From Paenibacillus sp. FSL R10-2782 (lineage in GTDB: Bacteria > Bacillota > Bacilli > Paenibacillales > Paenibacillaceae), in contig NZ_CP151951.1 in NCBI RefSeq assembly GCF_038592985.1, positions 115,001-179,000 of the forward strand: a DNA stretch of 64,000 nt. The letters run 5' to 3'. This document shows, piece by piece, positions 21,774-30,366 of this stretch; positions within the stretch are counted from its first letter, which is position 1, and every line of letters starts with the position of its first letter. The position numbers and the translations under genes were made by a program. The notes under the pieces were generated by a model, which saw only the letters and a list, made by a program, of their open reading frames with translations, was not told where the DNA came from and did no database searches.

Positions 21774-21811
21774 CAAAAAAATCTGCTCCCTTTATCGCGG
21801 GAACAGATTTT
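21774..21811 (-). terminator. Terminator of the membrane protein/M1 peptidase operon
   Basis: Minus strand AAAATCTG..TCCC / GGGA..CAGATTTT followed by a T-run (A-run at 21775-21781). It also insulates the riboswitch promoter region (21618-21773), where I could not fix the -35 and -10. Confidence 0.8.
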
Positions 21812-21912
21812 GTTAAGAGTATTCAGTTATGTGCCGTTTACATGGATAGGAATGGATATAGATAGTCGCCTTTCGACAGCCAGAAATTGCTCAGGAGGAA
21901 CGGAGTGGGGGT

Positions 21913-22740
21913 TCAACCTCTGCCGGAGATATCGGTATGCCATAGGCGGTACTGTGAACTGATGTGCCATAGCCTGACCAGACTGGTAACAAAATGATAC
22001 GTTTGCTGGAGAATGAGTGCCAGCATGCCAGTCCAAATCATCGCCACCGTGCCGAATAGGCCAAGGACAAGCAGCACACCTGCGCCGAGCAGAAGCGAAA
22101 TACCGATAGCCGGGAGGATTTGGCGAAAGAAGGCGAGCAGCGACGGCAGTATGGCGTGACCACCTACGGTGCCTAACTGCATGTACAGGATGCACTGGCG
22201 GATGAACCAGCCATAGGCGATCCAACCGATGGCATAGGGCAGCACATGCAGCAGATAGGCGGGAGATTGCAGCGCCCCGGCTACGATAGGGTAGAGCCTC
22301 GGCACCACCCAGAAAGCAGGGAGCAGCAGGAGCCCAAGCTCGATGATGTAATAGATAATAGATGATAAACCATGACGTTTCATTCCACGGAAGAAAGACA
22401 GACTTTGCGGCTCGGTTGCATGGGTGTGCAGACTTTGGTATATTCCCGCCCGGATGAAGGGGGTAATCAGTATACGCAGCGCCGTTGCCCCCAGTAGTAT
22501 CCACAGATACATATGAACCTCCCGGTTGTCCGTCAGGGCAATATGGCTCTCCATCCAAAACAAGGTCTTTCCCAGTTCGTTTTGACCCTGGTCAGGGTAG
22601 CGCAGCAGCAGGGGAGTAACGGCGGATTGTACCACTCGATAGAGAAAAACGCCCCATAGCAGTCGATACAGAAACAGAATGATGACAATATAAAATTGTA
22701 TGCGCACAAGCGCCCAGCCTTCTTTTATAACAATACGCAT
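21913..22740 (-). CDS. Polytopic membrane protein of unknown function
   Basis: 275 residues with about six hydrophobic segments (near 12-33, 78-98, 122-148, 160-180, 200-225, 228-250). No signature motif seen. ATG 22740 starts 11 nt after the stop of the M1-type peptidase, so it is the second gene of that operon and may assist or localise the peptidase; that is only context. Confidence 0.75.
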   Translation of the reverse strand: MRIVIKEGWALVRIQFYIVIILFLYRLLWGVFLYRVVQSAVTPLLLRYPDQGQNELGKTLFWMESHIALTDNREVHMYLWILLGATALRILITPFIRAGIYQSLHTHATEPQSLSFFRGMKRHGLSSIIYYIIELGLLLLPAFWVVPRLYPIVAGALQSPAYLLHVLPYAIGWIAYGWFIRQCILYMQLGTVGGHAILPSLLAFFRQILPAIGISLLLGAGVLLVLGLFGTVAMIWTGMLALILQQTYHFVTSLVRLWHISSQYRLWHTDISGRG

Positions 22741-22751
22741 CTATAGACACC

Positions 22752-24764
22752 TCACCATGACAGACTTCCAAGCATTGTCTCCAGCAGCTTGGTTACACTT
22801 ATGCTCCAACGGGTCTGTGTTTTCTCGTCCAGTTCGGCCTTCAGGTTGTTGTTGATATGCTTGTTCTCCAGTGCAATCGTGTACAGTGGATCAACAATCA
22901 CATGAGAGACCGGGGATGCACTTTTAAGTCGATAGGTGGTGCTTTTGCCCATACCGTCCCATGCCTTGAATAGCGTTGTGCCGTCCTTGAAGGTAATTTG
23001 AACAGGGACCTTCGGATAATCGGCCCCTTTTTTGCTGAGTGTAATGATTGCTTCGTATCCGTTGGTCAGCGGGCGGTTCGTAATGCGATCTACCGAAAAG
23101 TCCGCCATCTGGCCGTCGTATACATATTGTTCAAAATAATGGCTCCACGAACGTCCGGTGGCTCTTTCGACGATACGCTGAAAATCCTGTGAGGTTGGAT
23201 GCTTGAATCGATAGGTCTGGACGTAGGTACGCATAATTCGGTCCATTTTTTTCGCGCCGACCTGGCGTTCAATGCCACGCAGCACCAGTTTACCCCGAGA
23301 ATAGGCATTTTGTGCATATTCAGTAGCCGAGCCGTACTTCCAGGACTCGCGGTTTAACGGCTGTGGGGAAGACACCTGTCCAGACTGTAACGGCAAGTTG
23401 GGGATCAGTCCGTACTCTTGCTCCATGAGTCGTTCCTCTGCATAAGAGGTAAAGCCTTCATCCAGCCATGGTTCCTCAAATTCGTTGTTTGCAACCATTC
23501 CATAGAAATATTGATGCCCAATCTCATGAACAACTGTCCGCTCCAGATTGTAGCCGGGATTCAGATTATCCGCGGCTGCGGCTGTAATCAGTGTGGGATA
23601 CTCCATGCCGCCCGCGCCGCTGCCTGCTTTGGGTGGTACAACGATGGACAGGGTCGAATATGGATAAGGCCCGTACCACTTGCTGTAATAGGAAAGAGCG
23701 GCCTTGGCTGCGCTCATATAACGTCCCCGGAGTTCCTTGTGCGATGGGTCGAGATATAGCTTGACTTTGACTCCCGGTACCTCAGCAGAGGAAAATGGTT
23801 CTTCTACAGCTACAAAATTTGGTGAAGCGGACCATGCAAAGTCGTGCACGTCATCGGCATAGAATTGATATATTTTCTGCCCATTTTGCCGGATTGCTCC
23901 ACGGGTAGGGAATCCAGTTGCGGCCACGATGTATGTTTCGGGCACTCGAATACGCACACTGTAAATTCCGAAATCGGCGTAAAACTCGGAGTTTCCATGA
24001 TACTGATGCAGATTCCAGCCTTCCTCGGCGCGTCCACGCTGTCCTGCGGTTTCATAGACGCTAAGTTTGGGAAACCATTGACCCGCCATGACAAAATCAT
24101 CTGTTGCGCCCATACGTGCGAAGATGGCGGGTAGCTTTACCTCAAACTTCATATATAATGTAATGCTTTCACCGCCTCGGACCGGCTTGGGGAGACGCAC
24201 CTTCATGAGCGAGTGGTCGTTCACGTTACCGTCATCCGGCTGCACATACTGTGTCCGGTGCATGAGGGATAAACCGTCTTCCGTTTTAAGTTCAGTTAGT
24301 GTCATGGAGCCAAAGCCGTTCTTGGGCATGGTGTCACTGCGCAGCTTGCCCCCGGATTCCTTCATAAAGGTGGTTTCCATGGAAGAGAAGGCATTGGGGT
24401 ACAGGTGCAGATACAGATCATTCACGGTTTTTGTGCCCGGATGCTTCCAGGTGAGCGTCTCGGTGCCCCTTAAAACCTGCCCTTCTTCCAGGGACACGTC
24501 AATGTGGTATTCCACCACACGCTTGCTGAGAATTTCCGAAGCGGGCTGTGGAGGACTTTGGGGCACGTCAGGCAGGATGTTTGCTCCCAGGGGCTTGCCC
24601 ATGTTTGGCGCAAGCGCAGACTCTGACTGGGAATCGTACGGCGGTTTGCCCAAGGATTGCAGATCCGACTCAGGTTGAGGCTGCCAGGCAAACCATAACG
24701 TCCCTGCGAGGAGACCGAGGGCTAGTGTAGACAATAAAACGATTTTGGTGTGTGCTGGGGTCAT
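22752..24764 (-). CDS. Membrane-anchored M1-family zinc metallopeptidase
   Basis: 670 residues. An N-terminal TM anchor (about 5-26) puts the catalytic part outside. Zinc motif HEIGH (413-417) with the third ligand Glu in WLDEGF 18 residues on, and GGMEYPTL as the substrate N-terminus-binding loop (GxMEN in typical M1). The N-terminal beta domain (85-330) fits the M1 fold. It probably trims peptides outside the membrane. Start ATG 24764 is 9 nt from GGGAGG; an upstream in-frame start reads through that site. Divergent from ywhD. Confidence 0.88.
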   Translation of the reverse strand: MTPAHTKIVLLSTLALGLLAGTLWFAWQPQPESDLQSLGKPPYDSQSESALAPNMGKPLGANILPDVPQSPPQPASEILSKRVVEYHIDVSLEEGQVLRGTETLTWKHPGTKTVNDLYLHLYPNAFSSMETTFMKESGGKLRSDTMPKNGFGSMTLTELKTEDGLSLMHRTQYVQPDDGNVNDHSLMKVRLPKPVRGGESITLYMKFEVKLPAIFARMGATDDFVMAGQWFPKLSVYETAGQRGRAEEGWNLHQYHGNSEFYADFGIYSVRIRVPETYIVAATGFPTRGAIRQNGQKIYQFYADDVHDFAWSASPNFVAVEEPFSSAEVPGVKVKLYLDPSHKELRGRYMSAAKAALSYYSKWYGPYPYSTLSIVVPPKAGSGAGGMEYPTLITAAAADNLNPGYNLERTVVHEIGHQYFYGMVANNEFEEPWLDEGFTSYAEERLMEQEYGLIPNLPLQSGQVSSPQPLNRESWKYGSATEYAQNAYSRGKLVLRGIERQVGAKKMDRIMRTYVQTYRFKHPTSQDFQRIVERATGRSWSHYFEQYVYDGQMADFSVDRITNRPLTNGYEAIITLSKKGADYPKVPVQITFKDGTTLFKAWDGMGKSTTYRLKSASPVSHVIVDPLYTIALENKHINNNLKAELDEKTQTRWSISVTKLLETMLGSLSW

Positions 24765-24781
24765 ACAATGGATACCTCCCG

Positions 24782-24810
24782 TTGACAAGCATCTACAGCA
24801 TGTATATGTT
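24782..24810 (+). promoter_or_regulatory. Possible promoter of ywhD
   Basis: TTGACA (24782-24787), 17-nt spacer, TATGTT (24805-24810). The -10 is weak; an alternative -10 TAGAAT lies nearer the gene. Confidence 0.35.
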
Positions 24811-24888
24811 TGCTTTCGGGAGATTATTAGTTAAAATATTTATAGTGTAGAATGAGTGTCAAGACGGAAAATGGAGGCCTAGTGACGC

Positions 24889-25395
24889 ATGAGCGAAAAT
24901 CAGCCAGACGGCAAAAAACAGATTGCACTGAACATTGTCAGTGGCAAGAGTAAACATAAGGGTTTCGGCGCAGGTTCAATCGACCTGAACAGCATGTCCC
25001 CGGTCATTATTGACCGCGGCGAGGCGAAAATTGATGTCGGTGCCATGCATGCCAAAAGTAAAGTAGAACGCGGGATTAAGTTTTCTACCAATAAAGAGGA
25101 TGTACCAAACGGGCGCCAGGTATGGCTGGTATGGGTAGCCGTGGATCGCACACCCGAAGGGCGTGTATATGGTGGAGCGACGGCTTGTGAGATGCTGATT
25201 GACGAAGAAGCCAAACGCGGCTGGAAAATCCTTGCTGATCACGTCAACCGTATGGATTACGCGCTCAAGCGCCGTTTCATGCTGGACGATCTCGGAAGCG
25301 AGGATAAAGCAGCGCTCAAAAGCCTGCTGATCTCGCATAACGAGGAATGGTGGGATGCCTCGCCTGAGGAATTGAAGCAGGCGCTGGAAGGGTAA
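24889..25395 (+). CDS. ywhD: YwhD-family protein
   Basis: 168 residues, soluble, function unknown. It resembles B. subtilis YwhD along its length as I remember it: FGAGSIDLNSMSPVIID, DVGAMHAKSKVERGIK, VPNGRQVWLVWVAVDR and HVNRMDYALKRR. ATG 24889 follows ATGGAGGCC. In B. subtilis ywhD lies next to pbpG; here pbpG is about 15 kb downstream with accessory genes between. Confidence 0.85.
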   Translation: MSENQPDGKKQIALNIVSGKSKHKGFGAGSIDLNSMSPVIIDRGEAKIDVGAMHAKSKVERGIKFSTNKEDVPNGRQVWLVWVAVDRTPEGRVYGGATACEMLIDEEAKRGWKILADHVNRMDYALKRRFMLDDLGSEDKAALKSLLISHNEEWWDASPEELKQALEG

Positions 25396-25413
25396 GAGAA
25401 AGATCAACCACAG

Positions 25414-25449
25414 AAGCAGTTTCTCCGTATTTGGAGGAACTGCTTTTTT
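25414..25449 (+). terminator. ywhD terminator
   Basis: AAGCAGTT.CTCC / GGAG.AACTGCTT with loop GTATTT, then TTTTTT. Confidence 0.88.
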
Positions 25450-25550
25450 AACGGAGATAAGGAATCAGTAAAATATTTGAAGAAAAAAACTGTATTTACG
25501 TTATAAAATGAGCTACACTGAGAGCCGGGTTATTTTGCGATGATAGCGCC

Positions 25551-25580
25551 TTGACATCATGGAAAGGCATTCACTATAAT
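25551..25580 (+). promoter_or_regulatory. SigA promoter of the PTS IIA gene
   Basis: Perfect -35 TTGACA (25551-25556) and perfect -10 TATAAT (25575-25580) with an 18-nt spacer. The start near 25587 leaves a 113-nt leader. Such a strong promoter with structured DNA just after it suggests control after initiation or by a repressor. Confidence 0.8.
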
Positions 25581-25593
25581 TCAAATAGAAATT

Positions 25594-25633
25594 GGTTCCA
25601 AGCCGGTTTTTATTTATTTCTGGAACCGGTTCC
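25594..25633 (+). promoter_or_regulatory. Overlapping inverted repeats in the PTS IIA leader
   Basis: GGTTCCA (25594-25600) pairs with TGGAACC (25621-25627). GGAACCGGTTCC (25622-25633) is itself a perfect 12-bp palindrome. CCGGTT (25603-25608) can instead pair with AACCGG (25625-25630). The repeats start within about 10 nt of the predicted transcript start, so a repressor operator or an RNA switch between two hairpins are both possible. It does not match the antiterminator sequence I know for the BglG/GlcT family. Confidence 0.6.
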
Positions 25634-25699
25634 TAAAAGGGTGTAGTTAAGTCCTATTCACTGTTTATGAATGTAATCTGTAAATAAGGTGGCATCGTT

Positions 25700-26206
25700 A
25701 TGTTTAAATGGTTGAAAAAGAAGGTGGCTCCTCGTATTGAAGAATTCGACATGGTAGCACCAATTAGAGGACAAGTGGTTTCCCTTGAGGAAGTTCCAGA
25801 TCCTGCGTTTTCTACGAAGGCTATGGGGGAAGGCATCGCTATTCATCCGTCTGAAGGCAGGGTCACGGCTCCTTTTACGGGGAAAGTCGCTCATGTGATG
25901 GAGAAAAGCAAGCACGCGCTGATCATTGAACATGAATCCGGTGTACAAGTTTTGATACATGTCGGGATTAATACCGTCTCACTCAAAGGGAAGGGCTTTA
26001 ACCCTCATGTCCAAACAGGAGATAACGTTAAAGCGGGGCAATTATTGATGGAGTTTGATCTGGACGCTATTCAAGAGGAGGGATTGCCTGTAATTACTCC
26101 GGTAATCGTTCCAGATGGGCAAGAGATGATCAGTCATGTGGAAATATTGGAAGGCTCGTCTGCTTCTCCTGATGCACCTGTATTGAGAGTCTATTTGAAA
26201 GTCTAG
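25700..26206 (+). CDS. PTS glucose-type IIA protein (stand-alone)
   Basis: Carries phosphate from HPr to a IIB partner. 168 residues, a single IIA-Glc domain. The active-site His is in VLIHVGINTVSLKG (His87), with the second His at KHALIIEHE (His72); FVAPFTG-like VTAPFTGKV and GVQ are present. In B. subtilis this domain is fused to IICB-Glc; here it is a separate gene, like crr, and no IIB/IIC gene is near, so it may serve several permeases. AAGGTGG is 8 nt before ATG 25700. Confidence 0.93.
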   Translation: MFKWLKKKVAPRIEEFDMVAPIRGQVVSLEEVPDPAFSTKAMGEGIAIHPSEGRVTAPFTGKVAHVMEKSKHALIIEHESGVQVLIHVGINTVSLKGKGFNPHVQTGDNVKAGQLLMEFDLDAIQEEGLPVITPVIVPDGQEMISHVEILEGSSASPDAPVLRVYLKV

Positions 26207-26275
26207 TCAGTATTCAGCTTCCTACTTCGTAAGATCATTAGGTAAGTTCTTAGGGTTTAACAGTAAAATATGTAG

Positions 26276-26313
26276 GATAAGACTAACTGGAATTTCTGGT
26301 TAGTCTTATCTTT
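26276..26313. terminator. Bidirectional terminator
   Basis: GATAAGACTAAC / GTTAGTCTTATC, perfect 12-bp arms with an 11-nt centre, between convergent genes. The T-run is weak (TTTAG). Confidence 0.65.
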
Positions 26314-26324
26314 AGATAAGTAAG

Positions 26325-27074
26325 TCACAAACCGCATATTTCAGCTATCCGCCGATTACAATTGCCTTCGTAAAGCCCTCCATGAAAGCAAATCACTTTT
26401 TTTATATCATATGTGAGCAGATTTTTAAGAGATTCCTTCGCCATGTTATAATCATGACAGTATTGTGGATCTGGCCCCTGTAGCTCGCCACTCACTACGT
26501 TCAGAGCATCTCCTGCAATCAAAGTTTGACTGGTCTTATGATAGAAGCTTAGGTGCCCCGGTGTATGACCAGCAGTATCTACAACTACGATCCCTCCACA
26601 GAAGGGCAATTCCTCCCCGGGAACGATCGTGGAGTTTACGGCAGTCTTCGGGGGATTTTCAAGTGTGCGCCGGAATGCATGTCTCCACTCTACCGGGACA
26701 GATTCGGGCATGGAGTTTACAGCTTGAGTTATCGCTTCTGGTGTCAGCTTTATAAGCTGCTTTTCTCCCTGTATATAGGGTTTTTCGATAGAACTGGAAA
26801 ACACCTGAACTGGGGATGGACAAGTCTGGATTACATCTGCCAAACTGCCGATATGATCAAGATCCTGGTGTGTAATGAATATGGAGGTAAGATTATGGAT
26901 GGTGAATCCGGTACTTAGAATAGCCTCTTGTAAAAGCGGTAATTGCCCGGGGTAAGTCGTGTCCACTAAAATCATATTATCTTCGTCCCACATTAAGGTG
27001 GGGTGAATGCTCTCTGTTCGTCCCATAATGGTAGAAGAAACCTGAAGTAGCTGTATTCCCTTGTCCAATTGCAT
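26325..27074 (-). CDS. Metallo-beta-lactamase-fold hydrolase
   Basis: 249 residues with all metal-ligand motifs: THQDLDHIG (a variant of HxHxDH with Gln at the second His, residues 69-74), DTAGHTPGH, GDAL and CFHGG. It is a small stand-alone MBL enzyme; possible activities include thioester or lactone hydrolysis. The Gln in place of the second His would alter the first metal site, and HQDxDH is known in several MBL subgroups. ATG 27074 follows AGGAGGG. Single gene. Confidence 0.87.
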   Translation of the reverse strand: MQLDKGIQLLQVSSTIMGRTESIHPTLMWDEDNMILVDTTYPGQLPLLQEAILSTGFTIHNLTSIFITHQDLDHIGSLADVIQTCPSPVQVFSSSIEKPYIQGEKQLIKLTPEAITQAVNSMPESVPVEWRHAFRRTLENPPKTAVNSTIVPGEELPFCGGIVVVDTAGHTPGHLSFYHKTSQTLIAGDALNVVSGELQGPDPQYCHDYNMAKESLKNLLTYDIKKVICFHGGLYEGNCNRRIAEICGL

Positions 27075-27300
27075 CGAATCCCTCCTGAAAGAGTTGATGT
27101 AATACAAAGGAATCGTATCACGAAATTAAAATTTGTAAACCCCAATTATAACATAAAAATAATTATTTGTCAATATGTAGGATTCTAAATTTGTGTGACA
27201 ATGACTCTTGCAAAGAGTGCTTTTTTACTTTCATTCAGGTTAATCAGAGGTTCACGAAAGTAGAGAAGTGTAACTAACTTTACTGGTTAGGAGTGATTAC

Positions 27301-27846
27301 GTGAAGAAGATTTACTTTGTGAGACATGCCAAAGCGACAGGACAGGAGCCAGATGCCCGACTCACCGATGAAGGTATCCAACAAGCTGAGCAGTTGGCTG
27401 ATTTTATGGAGAATGTAGGTGTGGAATATATCGTATCCAGCCCGTGGGAACGGGCCGTGCGAACCATTCAGCCTTTGGCTGAACGGAAACAGTTGCAGGT
27501 ATATACTGATCTACGTCTTCAGGAACGGGTGCTTAGCCATGAGCATTTGGATCATTGGATGGACGTGCTGAAACAGACCTATCTGGACGAGGATTTCAAG
27601 CTGGAGGGAGGGGAATCATCTCGTGAAGCGGCAGATCGAGGAATACAGCTTGTTCAGGAGCTTATAGAACGGACAGAAAAAACGATCATCATTGTAACTC
27701 ATGGGGCTCTGCTGTCACTTCTCATTCGACATTACGATTCGCAGTTTGGGTTTGAGGAGTGGAAAACACTTTCGAATCCGGACGTATATTTGCTTGAAAT
27801 CAAAGAAGCAGAAGCCCAGATTCGCAGAGTGTGGACTACGGATTGA
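27301..27846 (+). CDS. Histidine phosphatase (phosphoglycerate mutase superfamily)
   Basis: 181 residues. Phosphohistidine loop FVRHAKATG (His9), second active-site segment ERVLSHE and the closing THGALLSLL. Compact size suggests a phosphatase rather than a glycolytic mutase; the substrate is unknown. GTG start at 27301 follows TTAGGAG. A 193-nt AT-rich gap separates it from the divergent MBL gene. Downstream, CTGAGCCTG/CAGGCTCAG (27956-27990) forms a hairpin without a T-run. Confidence 0.88.
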   Translation: MKKIYFVRHAKATGQEPDARLTDEGIQQAEQLADFMENVGVEYIVSSPWERAVRTIQPLAERKQLQVYTDLRLQERVLSHEHLDHWMDVLKQTYLDEDFKLEGGESSREAADRGIQLVQELIERTEKTIIIVTHGALLSLLIRHYDSQFGFEEWKTLSNPDVYLLEIKEAEAQIRRVWTTD

Positions 27847-28007
27847 AATTAGTGAAGTGCGTTTATCATAGAGGTTTAAGTATGATTGGAATCGACAGGG
27901 GCGGCGCAAGCTGAGTGCAGGGGTGATATTAATGATTATCGTCCATGGCACACCTCTGAGCCTGTCACTCTAATTCAGAGCAGGCTCAGAACAATTTTAA
28001 AATATGG

Positions 28008-28949
28008 CTAACCATATTGGTTCAGCAGATCATGGAGTTTATTTTTTATTTGTTCACGCACTGCCTGAGGTTGCTTTACGTTTGCTTCCATGCCAAGTCC
28101 AAGAAAAAAATGTACCGCCCATGTTGCAAATGATGAACTCATTGTTGTACGAATCGTGCCCGAGCCATCCTCATTCAATTCGATAGACGGTGCCAACCAC
28201 AAGTCTGACTGACATCGCCGCACACCCTCGGATGTTAAATCTACTTCCAATTCTGCCATATCACTTTCATCCATGCGCATAACCCACTGCTCAATATGAT
28301 CCCCGTTCATATCGATTTGCTTGCTTTGGTCCCCTCCATCAGAGAAATCCTTCACTCGATCCACACGGAACACTCGATAATCCTCTGCAAGAAAACAATA
28401 AGCCTGGCAATACCATAATCCGTTCATTGTATAAATACCGAGTGGCTGGATCATCCTTTCTCGACGCGTGGCTGCTTCATAAACAATTGTAATGACGCGT
28501 TGTTCCAGCGCACTCTCCAGTAGCTCTCTGAGAAAAGGCACTTCTATGTCATGCGGAGGTATCCAGAAGACAAGCCGCTGCTGCATTTGTTCGATCTTTT
28601 GCTTAAGTTCACTAGATAGATAATGAAAGAACTTGTGCAATGCGGAATCTACTTCGTTTTTAAAGGGGAGAGATTTGTAATTTCGTAATGATTGGCAGGC
28701 AAAAAATAATGCCATGGTTTCGTGTTCTGTGAAGCTGATTGGCGGTAGTACCTTCTCGCGCAGTACGCGGTAGCCACCTCCAGGCCCTGTTTGAGAATAT
28801 AGGGGAACTCCGAGTTCACTTAGCTCCATCAGATCACGAATCATGGTTCGACGTGAAACGCCGCATTCGTCCGCTAACTCCTGTATGGTGAATTTTTTGC
28901 GTTCATTTACTAACATGATGAGCTGAACAAGTCGTTGTGCTTTGTGCAT
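28008..28949 (-). CDS. YafY-family transcriptional regulator (HTH + WYL)
   Basis: 313 residues. N-terminal winged HTH (FTIQELADECGVSRRTMIRDLMELSELGVPL, about 20-50) with the following GPGGGYR wing, then a WYL-type ligand domain (about 140-235; MIQPLGIYTMNGLWYCQAYC, YRVFRVDRV) and a WCX-like C terminus. It probably senses a small molecule and controls the divergent monooxygenase-like/imine-reductase-like pair. ATG 28949 follows AAAGGAG. Confidence 0.9.
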   Translation of the reverse strand: MHKAQRLVQLIMLVNERKKFTIQELADECGVSRRTMIRDLMELSELGVPLYSQTGPGGGYRVLREKVLPPISFTEHETMALFFACQSLRNYKSLPFKNEVDSALHKFFHYLSSELKQKIEQMQQRLVFWIPPHDIEVPFLRELLESALEQRVITIVYEAATRRERMIQPLGIYTMNGLWYCQAYCFLAEDYRVFRVDRVKDFSDGGDQSKQIDMNGDHIEQWVMRMDESDMAELEVDLTSEGVRRCQSDLWLAPSIELNEDGSGTIRTTMSSSFATWAVHFFLGLGMEANVKQPQAVREQIKNKLHDLLNQYG

Positions 28950-29132
28950 GTTTTGCTCCTTTTTTAAGCAAATAAATATTGGTGACAGTAGTTGGCACTA
29001 TTATCACGTATGCTTAACCTCGAAGTCAAGGTTCACACATCTGAAATAACAGTGAGTCAGGCTCGCATGGAATGACTGTGACAGAAGGTGTGAGGACGCT
29101 TTTTAAATGAAGAGGATGAGGGGAGTTTTAAG

Positions 29133-29450
29133 ATGAAGAACGAGCAATACGTAATGGAGCTAGTACTATTCAAGTTAAAAGAGGGGACGGATAAGGACTC
29201 TTTTCGTAAAGCTGCCGCTGAATTGAGTGATGTGCTACAAGCCCAATTACCGGGATTTAAAGAGCGTCAATTGCTACATACCTCTGACGAAGCACAATGG
29301 ACAGACATTGTATATTGGTCTGATATGCAAATGGCAGTGGCGGCGATGGAAAAGCTCAAATCTGTGCCTGCTTTCCAAACGTTTGCCTCTATGATTGATT
29401 CCAAGGACATTCATTTACTACATCTGGTTCCAGTGAATCTGGAAGCGTAA
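29133..29450 (+). CDS. ABM-like dimeric alpha-beta barrel protein
   Basis: 105 residues. A ferredoxin-like pattern: VMELVLFKLKEG strand, a helix, LPGFKERQLLHT, then WTDIVYWSDMQMAVAAMEKL, where the W-D-x-Y/W-W motif is typical of the antibiotic-biosynthesis monooxygenase/dimeric barrel superfamily. Members include monooxygenases and heme or quinone enzymes; this one may be an enzyme or a small-molecule binder. The stop is 27 nt before the reductase start, so the two form an operon. Confidence 0.75.
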   Translation: MKNEQYVMELVLFKLKEGTDKDSFRKAAAELSDVLQAQLPGFKERQLLHTSDEAQWTDIVYWSDMQMAVAAMEKLKSVPAFQTFASMIDSKDIHLLHLVPVNLEA

Positions 29451-29477
29451 AGAAAGGGAATGGAGAATGTGAATAAT

Positions 29478-30341
29478 ATGAACAGCGTATCTGTAATAGG
29501 CTTGGGCTCTATGGGCGTTGCAATCGCTCAATCGTTACTTCAAAGTGGTTATAGAGTTACGGTATGGAATCGGACAAGTGAGAAGGCTGAACTGATTGTG
29601 AAGACAGGAGCGATTTTGGCACCTAATGCTGCGGCAGCAATAAGCGCGAGCGCAGTGTCCATTATCTGTGTATCTGATTATGCAGCGTCGTATAGTATTT
29701 TGGACACGGATGAAGTGAAAGCGGCTCTGGCAGGACGGATTCTCATCCAGTTAAGCACAGGAAGCCCGCAACAGGCCCGAGATCATGAAGTATGGACTCA
29801 AACATACCAGGCTGAATATATAGAAGGAGCGATCGTAGCTTCTCCTACCCAGATGGGACAACCGGAAGCTACCATATTTTCATCTGGTTCTCCTTCTGCA
29901 TTTCACAAGTGTGAGCCGTTACTTAAAAGCGTAGCTGGAAATGTGCTTTATTTGGGAGAGCAGGTTAGCGCAGCTTCGACGACGGACTTGGCATTTCTTT
30001 CGTATCTGTTTGGCTCGTATCTCGGTTTTTTCCACGCTGCACGTATTCTTGAATCAGATGATCTTCGTGTGGATACCTTTGGGGCCATGATTGCCCAGAT
30101 ATCTCCCGTTATTGGCGGGGTAATGAAGTATGAGAGCGAGTTAATTCAGAGTGGAGCTTACGATAAGCCACAAAGTTCTGTAAATATGAGTATGGTTACC
30201 GTAGATCTTCTCATGGAACAGGCTCGTGAAGCAGGGATGAATAATGAATTCCCCGTATTTGCCCAAGGCCTCTTCAAAAAGGCTTTAGATGCAGGATACG
30301 GTGAAGAAGAAGTATGTGCGCTAATCAAGGTGATGCGTTAG
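29478..30341 (+). CDS. NADP-dependent imine-reductase-like enzyme
   Basis: 287 residues. N-terminal Rossmann fold with VIGLGSMG (6-13) and VWNRTSEK, where Arg and Ser/Thr after the second strand favour NADP. The beta-hydroxyacid dehydrogenase layout follows, with Asp170 (AASTTDLAFL) in place of the catalytic Lys of that family. Such a swap is a hallmark of imine reductases, so an imine or iminium substrate is likely, though the physiological one is unknown. Start ambiguous: ATG 29478 chosen, 12 nt after GGAG; GTG 29469 and ATG 29460 are in frame. Confidence 0.82.
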   Translation: MNSVSVIGLGSMGVAIAQSLLQSGYRVTVWNRTSEKAELIVKTGAILAPNAAAAISASAVSIICVSDYAASYSILDTDEVKAALAGRILIQLSTGSPQQARDHEVWTQTYQAEYIEGAIVASPTQMGQPEATIFSSGSPSAFHKCEPLLKSVAGNVLYLGEQVSAASTTDLAFLSYLFGSYLGFFHAARILESDDLRVDTFGAMIAQISPVIGGVMKYESELIQSGAYDKPQSSVNMSMVTVDLLMEQAREAGMNNEFPVFAQGLFKKALDAGYGEEEVCALIKVMR

Positions 30342-30366
30342 GCGCATAGGGCTGAATGGGTAATGT

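Noticed and set aside
21827-22558. Alternative frame over the membrane protein gene at 21913-22740
   Set aside because: The Arg/Pro/His/Cys-rich translation is typical of a shadow, while the other frame gives clean TM segments and a ribosome site.
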